Below the pieces are notes generated by a model, which saw only the letters and a program-made list of their open reading frames with translations, ran no database searches and was not told the DNA's origin. A stretch of 10,654 nt of DNA from Planctomycetales bacterium (GTDB lineage: Bacteria; Planctomycetota; Phycisphaerae; SM23-33): contig DAOVLS010000059.1 of NCBI GenBank assembly GCA_030631125.1, positions 1-10,654 of the forward strand, read 5' to 3'. Below, one piece after another: positions 1 to 4,425 of the stretch. Each line of letters starts with the position of its first letter. Within the stretch, counting starts at the first letter, position 1. The position numbers and the translations under genes were made by a program.

Positions 1-20
1 ACTTTTCAAAACTCCGCACA

Positions 21-42
21 GCGTGTGCCTCATCGCGCACGC
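21..42. repeat. Short hairpin in gene-free left flank
   Basis: Arms 21-28 and 35-42 pair over 8 bp with one G-T wobble around a 6-nt loop. It is followed by a second small hairpin at 57-70 (GCGGC, loop GTTA, GCCGC). Neither is followed by a T-run. They belong to the repeat-dense left flank and no function can be assigned. Confidence 0.4.
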
Positions 43-96
43 CTTGCCACGGCGTAGCGGCGTTAGCCGCGAAGCCGGGCCCCCACCCTCTTCTTT

Positions 97-241
97 CGCG
101 CTCACGTTTGCGCGCGCAAACCTGTAGCCAACGGAGCACAGCCTCGACGTAAGTCCCTGGCCCCCATAGAAAAATATTTTTTATTTTTTTCCGTTTCCCC
201 CCGCCGACAGGAGCGCGTTTGCGCGCGCAAACGTGAGCGCG
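97..241. repeat. 145-bp element bounded by 25-bp perfect inverted repeats
   Basis: Positions 97-121 and 217-241 are exact reverse complements of each other over 25 bp. Each arm also contains the self-complementary 16-mer GTTTGCGCGCGCAAAC (106-121 and 217-232), so each arm can fold alone and the two arms can pair together. The interior has an AT-rich run at about 171-192. No ORF that looks real lies inside, and I see no convincing target-site duplication at the edges. It could be a non-autonomous mobile element (MITE-like), a protein-binding site pair, or a dispersed genomic repeat. Only the symmetry is certain. Confidence 0.7.
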
Positions 242-256
242 GATGCGGAATTAAAG

Positions 257-275
257 CCCCCCGCAATGCGGGGGG
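257..275. repeat. GC-rich hairpin, possible weak terminator on - strand
   Basis: CCCCCCGC (257-264) pairs perfectly with GCGGGGGG (268-275) around the loop AAT. Read on the - strand it is followed by CTTTAATT, a poor T-tract, so it might act as a weak terminator for leftward transcription. No leftward gene that would need it is visible. Directly to its right the 12-mer ATAATGTTGAAG occurs twice (276-287 and 293-304). Confidence 0.4.
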
Positions 276-304
276 ATAATGTTGAAGGGGAAATAATGTT
301 GAAG
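276..304. repeat. 12-bp direct repeat pair
   Basis: ATAATGTTGAAG is present exactly at 276-287 and again at 293-304, separated by 5 nt (GGGAA-like spacer). The pair abuts the hairpin at 257-275. It could be residual duplication from an insertion or excision event, or chance. Confidence 0.5.
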
Positions 305-337
305 CGTTGGGGCATATATCCCCCGGCAGCCCGCCAC

Positions 338-358
338 GGCACGGCTTGTGGCCGTGCC
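338..358. repeat. Perfect 8-bp hairpin
   Basis: GGCACGGC (338-345) and GCCGTGCC (351-358) pair perfectly around TTGTG. The GGCACGG motif resembles the arms of the larger element at 8505-8608, suggesting both may derive from a family of genome-wide repeats. That link is inference. Confidence 0.45.
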
Positions 359-387
359 AGGGTGCCAGGGGCTTCGGGGCGGGAATC

Positions 388-416
388 TTGACTTTCACTG
401 GTTAGCACCGTATTGA
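388..416 (+). promoter_or_regulatory. Possible sigma-70-like promoter upstream of restriction remnant and tcmP
   Basis: TTGACT (388-393) matches the -35 consensus at five of six positions. After a 17-nt spacer comes TATTGA (411-416), which matches the -10 hexamer at only three positions. It sits just in front of the truncated restriction gene and would drive the tcm pair. Spacing and the -35 are good and the -10 is weak, so this is tentative. Confidence 0.3.
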
Positions 417-590
417 ATTAAGTAAGGTGTCCCCGGAACTCCTCGCCAAGGTCACCACAGCCCGCAACCTCTGGATCCCTGCCGTCAACAACGCCGGAAC
501 TTGGGGCGATGGGCATTCATCGAAAAAACATATCCGTGGGACGCGATAAATATGATACGATTGACTATTGGAACAAAAACATCGTTATGA
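406..590 (+). pseudogene. 3' remnant of type III restriction enzyme Res-like gene, frameshifted
   Basis: A stop at 403-405 precedes an open stretch in the frame of 406 containing LWIPAVNN, followed by AGTWG. The continuation GRWAFIE then PWDAIN lies one frame back and ends at TGA 588-590. One G missing from the run at 503-506 would rejoin the two as GTWGRWAFIE. From recalled families, the W-x-PAVNN...GRWAF block is typical of the extreme C-terminus of type III restriction endonuclease (Res, DEAD/DEAH helicase) subunits. The stop overlaps the start of tcmP as ATGA, as expected for the true 3' end of an operon partner. The helicase body is absent from the window. Only about 60 codons remain, so it cannot encode a functional enzyme. 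Confidence 0.62.
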
Positions 591-1495
591 CGGCAACGCA
601 AATGCAAATGTTTGGAGGCGACTGGACAGAGCAGAAGCTGAAGATGCTCAAGGAATATCTCCATGCGTACACCACTGCGCTTAAGAATACGCCCTTCAGT
701 TTGGCCTATATCGATGCGTTTGCAGGCACAGGCTACAGGGAATTGAAGGAGGATATAGAAGGGCAAACACTGCTACCCTTTGAGGAATTGGCTCAGGAAG
801 ATCCGCAGAAATTCCTGGACGGGTCAGCCCGCATTGCCCTCCAGATAGAACCTGCATTTTCTCGGTATGTCTTTATCGAAAAGCACAAAAGCCGATTTGT
901 TGAACTGGAAAAACTCAAGAACGATTTCCCCAAACACGCTGACGCCATCAGGTTATACAATGGCAACGCGAATGAATTCATTCAGGATTGGTGCGACAAA
1001 TGTAATTGGAGGGAATGGCGGGCAGTACTTTTTCTCGATCCCTTCGGAATGCAAATCGACTGGGTAACGATGGAAGCCATCGCAAAAACCCAGGCAATCG
1101 ATGTGTGGATCACGTTCCCTTTGGGTGTTGGTGTAAATAGGCTTCTGACGAAAGATCCTGCCATGATTCCCAAATCGTGGCGATCCCGATTGAACCGTAT
1201 GTTCGGCTCTGATGACTGGTTTGATACATTTTACAAGGAACGGGTTTCGCGTGGGCTTTTGGGAGAGAACAAGGAGGTGTACAAGGATTGCACCTTTGAA
1301 ACGATATCGAAGTATTATCAGGAAAAACTGATAAAGGTCTTTGCTAAAGTGGCAGATAATCCTCGGATGCTCCCCAACTCCACCGGGAATCCCATATTCC
1401 AATTGCACTTCGCAACGGGGAATCCCGGGCGGGGAGGGGAGATTGCAATCAGGATTGCTCAGCACATATTGGCGGAGAAACAGCATGGCGGCTAA
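587..1495 (+). CDS. tcmP: Three-Cys-motif partner protein TcmP
   Basis: A 302-residue protein recognised as the TcmP family, the methyltransferase-like partner encoded beside three-Cys-motif (Gp37/Gp68-type) proteins. Early residues FGGDWTEQKL (9-18) are characteristic. DAFAGTG (43-49) resembles the SAM-binding glycine motif I of Rossmann methyltransferases, and FLDPFG (149-154) resembles motif IV. NPIFQLHFAT lies near the C-terminus (268-277). The upstream ATG at 509 is open in frame, but 587 is preferred because it forms an ATGA overlap with the remnant upstream and matches the usual beginning of the family. No strong Shine-Dalgarno is seen, consistent with coupling. The 3' end overlaps the next gene by 11 nt. 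The biochemical role of the pair is not established. A nucleic-acid or small-molecule modification or defence role is inference from the fold and the restriction remnant. Confidence 0.85.
   Translation: MTATQMQMFGGDWTEQKLKMLKEYLHAYTTALKNTPFSLAYIDAFAGTGYRELKEDIEGQTLLPFEELAQEDPQKFLDGSARIALQIEPAFSRYVFIEKHKSRFVELEKLKNDFPKHADAIRLYNGNANEFIQDWCDKCNWREWRAVLFLDPFGMQIDWVTMEAIAKTQAIDVWITFPLGVGVNRLLTKDPAMIPKSWRSRLNRMFGSDDWFDTFYKERVSRGLLGENKEVYKDCTFETISKYYQEKLIKVFAKVADNPRMLPNSTGNPIFQLHFATGNPGRGGEIAIRIAQHILAEKQHGG
1474..1477 (+). promoter_or_regulatory. Ribosome binding site deciding the DUF5131 start
   Basis: GGAG lies 7 nt before ATG 1485, inside the end of tcmP. It supports the start at 1485 over the upstream in-frame ATG at 1341, whose extra 48 residues are an out-of-frame reading of tcmP. 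Confidence 0.6.
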
Positions 1496-2210
1496 AACTT
1501 CTATAGAATGGACGGAATCGACTTGGAACCCGGTGACGGGTTGTACGAAGATCAGTGCGGGATGCACCAACTGCTACGCAGAGCGAATGTCAAAGCGTCT
1601 GAAAGCAATGGGGCAGCCCAACTACGTCAACGGCTTTGAGGTGACAATGCACCCGCATGCGCTGGAGCATCCGCTGAAATGGAAAAAGCCGCAGGTTATC
1701 TTCGTGAACTCCATGAGCGACTTGTTTCATGACGATATTCCGCTGGAATTTATTCAGCAGATATTTGACGTAATGACACGGGCGAATTGGCACACGTTCC
1801 AGATTCTGACCAAACGAACAGAACGGCTTGTGGAACTTGCACCGCTTCTAAACTGGCCTGAGAATGTCTGGATGGGCGTGACAGTAGAGGACGCCGATTG
1901 TGCGTATCGGATTGATTGCCTGCGAGATATTCCGGCGGCGGTTCGGTTCCTGTCGATGGAACCGCTTTTGTCGGCAGTTGAGGATATGAACCTTGAGAAT
2001 ATCGATTGGGTAATCGTCGGTGGCGAATCCGGGCCCGGCTCACGACCAATTGATAAACAATGGGTACGTGGTATCCGCAAACAGTGTCGCGAAGCGAAAG
2101 TGCCGTTCTTCTTCAAGCAATGGGGTGGCGTGAACAAGAAAAAAACTGGTCGTCTTCTCGGCGGTCGGGTTTATAACGAAATGCCCAAGGCGGAAGTGAC
2201 TTATGCGTGA
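1485..2210 (+). CDS. Three-Cys-motif protein, phage Gp37/Gp68 family (DUF5131)
   Basis: A 241-residue protein starting with the family signature IEWTESTWNPVTGC. Cysteines C20, C27 and C30 form a Cx6CxxC arrangement that is thought to hold a [4Fe-4S] cluster in a radical-SAM-like way. Further conserved blocks are FVNSMSDLFHDDIP (73-86), LTKR (108-111), GVTVED (131-136), GGESGPGSRP (179-188) and FFFKQWG (208-214). The length is normal for the family and the protein looks intact. It overlaps tcmP by 11 nt, the expected arrangement for this two-gene module. Members occur in phages and mobile regions. The substrate is unknown, and the radical-SAM assignment is family knowledge rather than something the sequence proves. 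It is convergent with the sigma factor gene. Confidence 0.88.
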   Translation: MAAKTSIEWTESTWNPVTGCTKISAGCTNCYAERMSKRLKAMGQPNYVNGFEVTMHPHALEHPLKWKKPQVIFVNSMSDLFHDDIPLEFIQQIFDVMTRANWHTFQILTKRTERLVELAPLLNWPENVWMGVTVEDADCAYRIDCLRDIPAAVRFLSMEPLLSAVEDMNLENIDWVIVGGESGPGSRPIDKQWVRGIRKQCREAKVPFFFKQWGGVNKKKTGRLLGGRVYNEMPKAEVTYA

Positions 2211-2218
2211 AATCTGTG

Positions 2219-2248
2219 GGGTGTGCAGGTTCTGTTTCCTGCCCACCC
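2219..2248. terminator. Hairpin between convergent genes
   Basis: GGGTGTGCAGG (2219-2229) and CCTGCCCACCC (2238-2248) pair over 11 bp with one mismatch around an 8-nt loop. Flanking ATGCGT (2203-2208) and ACGCAT (2250-2255) add an outer stem that reaches into the end of the upstream gene. It sits in the 52-nt gap between convergent genes, so it may terminate both transcripts. Without a T-run it would be a non-canonical terminator, or simply one more dispersed palindrome. Confidence 0.4.
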
Positions 2249-2262
2249 TACGCATCGCGGGA

Positions 2263-3075
2263 TTACCACATTTCTTCGAGTAGTACTTGCAGTTTTGCCA
2301 GTGCTTCTTTTTCCAGTTGGCGGGCTCGTTCTCGTGTGAGTCCGACCAGTTTGCCTATTTCCTTGAATGTTCGCTGCGGTCCTTCGTGGCCGTCCAGGCC
2401 GAAGCGGTACGTCAGTATCTTCCGCTCCCGTTCGGGAAGTTGCTCCAGTAGTTTGCCCACTATTACCGCGTTGCCCTCATCCTCGAAGAGCATCGCCGGG
2501 TCGGTCTGATCGTCGGTGAGCATCTCGGCGAGTGTCTGCGGTTCGTCGCCGGTCATTTGCGTGGGTGCGCTGACGGCCGTGATGCCCTGGCAGATCATGG
2601 CAGCCTTCTTCTGTGAGATTTTCAACTTCCTGGCGATTTCCTCGGTCGAGGGAGGCCGACCTAGTTTTCCCTCAAGGTCTCTCGTAGCCCTGCGCCACTT
2701 GGAAACCTGCTGGGCCATGTAGTCGGGGATACGCACCGGCTGGACCGCGTTTATCATCGCCCGCTTGATGGACTGCTTTATCCACCATGCGGCATACGTG
2801 CTGAAGCGAACGCCCTCGTCCGGGTCGAACTCCTCCACCCCGCGCATCAGACCGATATTGCCCTCCGCCACCAGGTCCGACAGCGGCATGCCTCGGTCGG
2901 CGAACTGCTTGGCGATGTTGACCACCAGGCGAAGATTCGCATGGATCATCTGCTCTCGTGCAGCCGGGTCCTGATCCTGTTGTATCCGTCGTGCGAGGTC
3001 CTGCTCCTGCTCGGCCGTCAGGAGGTCCGTCTCGGTAATGTGGTCCAGATACCACCCTAATCCCGCTTTAGCCAT
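2263..3075 (-). CDS. RNA polymerase sigma factor, sigma-70 family (RpoD/SigA-like)
   Basis: A 270-residue sigma factor that directs RNA polymerase to promoters. Region 1.2 spans about 7-33, with LTAEQEQDLARRI. Region 2 spans about 40-110 and includes NLRLVVNIAKQF, DLVAEGNIGLMRGVEEFD and the promoter-melting/-10 segment RFSTYAAWWIKQSIKRAM. Region 3 follows from about 112, with RPPSTEEIA. Region 4 spans about 210-265, with the helix-turn-helix TFKEIGKLVGLTRERARQLEK (237-257, -35 recognition). Region 1.1 is missing, which together with the small size points to a group 2-like (alternative, primary-related) factor rather than the housekeeping sigma. The ATG at 3073-3075 has a well-placed GGAGG. 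It is transcribed separately from the hydrogenase-like operon, with a 35-bp-arm hairpin between them. The regulon is unknown. Confidence 0.92.
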   Translation of the reverse strand: MAKAGLGWYLDHITETDLLTAEQEQDLARRIQQDQDPAAREQMIHANLRLVVNIAKQFADRGMPLSDLVAEGNIGLMRGVEEFDPDEGVRFSTYAAWWIKQSIKRAMINAVQPVRIPDYMAQQVSKWRRATRDLEGKLGRPPSTEEIARKLKISQKKAAMICQGITAVSAPTQMTGDEPQTLAEMLTDDQTDPAMLFEDEGNAVIVGKLLEQLPERERKILTYRFGLDGHEGPQRTFKEIGKLVGLTRERARQLEKEALAKLQVLLEEMW

Positions 3076-3084
3076 AACTGATAA

Positions 3085-3089
3085 CCTCC
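3085..3089 (-). promoter_or_regulatory. Strong ribosome binding site of the sigma factor gene
   Basis: GGAGG on the - strand lies 9 nt before the ATG ending at 3075, fixing the start. The remaining leader (3090-3187) shows no convincing -35/-10 pair. A small GTCCC/GGGAC stem lies near 3103-3119. Confidence 0.65.
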
Positions 3090-3187
3090 GTATCTAAAGC
3101 CCGTCCCCGCAACCGGGACCATAATGTTTTTCGGACAGTACGACAGGCGACTTGACTAACGGAAGAGTGGGAATGTCGAACGATAAA

Positions 3188-3270
3188 GTAGGCTGGGACG
3201 GAGCGGAGCGGAGTCCCACCTTTTCTTGATCAGATAAGGTGGGACTCCGCTCCGCTCCGTCCCAGCCTAC
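3188..3270. repeat. 35-bp perfect inverted repeat with 13-nt loop
   Basis: Positions 3188-3222 and 3236-3270 are exact reverse complements over 35 bp, with a 13-nt spacer containing TGATCA. The arms carry the repeated GGAGCGGAGCGGAG core. It starts 12 nt after the stop of the leftward Fe-S operon and precedes the sigma factor gene on the same strand. It could therefore terminate the operon or stabilise its 3' end, although no proper T-run follows. Its perfection suggests a recently spread repeat of the genome. Confidence 0.8.
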
Positions 3271-3281
3271 ACCGTCATTCG

Positions 3282-4319
3282 TTATTCATCTTTTAATGTC
3301 AGCGCTCCGGTGGGGCAGGCGTCGGCGCATTGGCGGGCGGTCTTTTGGAGGGCGTCGGCGAGTGAGCGGTCGAACGGTACAGCCACGTGGACGTCGAAAC
3401 CGCGACCTATGAAGGTCAGGCCAAGTTCCTCGCCGGCGGCCTCGGCAATCCTGACGCACAGACCGCAGGAAATGCACTTGCCCGGCTCGAAAACAATGTC
3501 CGGATGCTCGACCCGCCGCTCGAATTTCTTTCGCTCGTCCTTATATCGCCTGGCCTTCGCGCCGTACATTTCGGCATAGTCGCGGAGTTTGCAGGCGTCG
3601 GCCTTTCGGCAGTCGCAATGCAGGCAGCGAAGCGCCTCCTCGCGCGCCTCCTCGGCAGTCAGTCCGGCGGGCGACGGCGTAACCCGTCCAGCCCCGCTCG
3701 CGCCTACCATGAACTGCTCGATTTCACCTTCGCGAAGTCGGCCTATGTGGACCGAAAACCGGCGGCGATCGTCAGGCTTCGAAGGCAAGACCGCCAGACC
3801 CGCACCGGCTGCATATCGCATCAGATCGCGGATTGAAACGGGCGAATCGAATTGCTTCCGTCGGCAGGCGCGCTCGCACGAGGCAGGACAATCGTCGCAG
3901 GGAATTTTTTCGGAAGCGCCGGCGGACCCTTTGGCGTCGGAAAATTCGCCGGAGGCTATTTGCCGGATTATATATGGGATGTTCAAGCCGGACGGGCACG
4001 CAAGCCGGCAAGGCCCCTCGCAATCGCCGAGGTGCTCGCTCAGCAGCAGTTCCAGTGCGTCCTTGCGGGCCTGGCGGACTTCTTCCGTATCGGTCTGTAC
4101 CCACATCCCATCCTCTGCCGGCGTCGCGCAGGCCGGAAGAAGCCCGTCTTTACCATCGACCTTCACCACGCAGAGCATGCACGAAGCGCCGGGGCGGATG
4201 CCTTCGAGGAAGCACATCGTGGGAATCTCGATTCGGCATTTTCGGGCTGCGTCGAGGATCGTCCCGCCGTCGGCGACCTCTACCTCGCAATTGTCTATCG
4301 TCAGGTGCGGCATATTCAT
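3282..4319 (-). CDS. NuoG/GltD-like [2Fe-2S]/[4Fe-4S] electron-transfer protein
   Basis: A 345-residue cytoplasmic Fe-S protein, probably the electron-exit partner of the NuoEF-type flavoprotein encoded upstream. Residues 1-80 form a NuoG-like [2Fe-2S] ferredoxin (C36, C47, C50, C64). H96 with C100, C104 and C108 resembles the His/Cys3 cluster site. Together with PSGLNIPYIIRQI (109-121) and C141, C144, C148 and C152 before RRKQFDSPVSIRDLMR, this also matches the N-terminal Fe-S module of GltD-type oxidoreductases. The FAD/NAD domain expected there is absent. RCLHCDCR (231-238) and the C-terminal ferredoxin C282, C285, C288 and C331, C335 (CPTGAL) follow. Start 4317-4319 is chosen (MPHLTID at 4313 is the alternative), because the 22 residues upstream are read from a repeat element. 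No clear Shine-Dalgarno is visible. It is the last gene of the operon. Confidence 0.8.
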   Translation of the reverse strand: MNMPHLTIDNCEVEVADGGTILDAARKCRIEIPTMCFLEGIRPGASCMLCVVKVDGKDGLLPACATPAEDGMWVQTDTEEVRQARKDALELLLSEHLGDCEGPCRLACPSGLNIPYIIRQIASGEFSDAKGSAGASEKIPCDDCPASCERACRRKQFDSPVSIRDLMRYAAGAGLAVLPSKPDDRRRFSVHIGRLREGEIEQFMVGASGAGRVTPSPAGLTAEEAREEALRCLHCDCRKADACKLRDYAEMYGAKARRYKDERKKFERRVEHPDIVFEPGKCISCGLCVRIAEAAGEELGLTFIGRGFDVHVAVPFDRSLADALQKTARQCADACPTGALTLKDE

Positions 4320-4335
4320 TGCGTCCGAAAGAATG

Positions 4336-4413
4336 AACCACAAAGAACACAAAAGGCACAAAGAGAAACAAAAATCAAATTTCAATTTTCTGTTCTTTGT
4401 GTCCTTTGTGGTT
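4336..4413. repeat. AT-rich AACCACAAAG inverted-repeat element
   Basis: AACCACAAAGAACACAAA (4336-4353) and its near reverse complement at 4396-4413 (17 of 18 match) frame an AT-rich core that can extend the stem imperfectly. It fills most of the gap between the NuoEF fusion and the NuoG-like gene and contrasts sharply with the GC-rich genes around it. On the - strand it yields a false hydrophobic N-terminal extension (from 4385) to the downstream gene. It may affect transcript stability or partially attenuate the last gene. Similar CACAAAG repeats are, by recollection, common in environmental planctomycete genomes. Confidence 0.65.
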
Positions 4414-4425
4414 TAATTTTTTTGT

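Noticed and set aside
1..405. CRISPR array, tRNA or structured RNA in the gene-free left flank
   Set aside because: The repeats are inverted rather than regularly spaced direct repeats, and I could find no cloverleaf or known RNA signature.
102..408. Open frames of 98 and 75 codons on the - strand in the left flank
   Set aside because: They run through the inverted repeats and homopolymers, have no recognisable motif or ribosome binding site, and overlap each other in different frames.
509..586. ATG 509 as the tcmP start
   Set aside because: The extra 26 residues come from the shifted frame of the restriction remnant and do not fit the TcmP family start.
953..1570. 205-codon open frame antisense to tcmP
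   Set aside because: It lies opposite a well-recognised family protein and shows no domain-like pattern.
4320..4385. Upstream start for the NuoG-like protein giving a hydrophobic N-terminus
   Set aside because: The extra 22 residues are a translation of the CACAAAG repeat, and the conserved ferredoxin fold begins at MPHLTID. It is not a real signal peptide.
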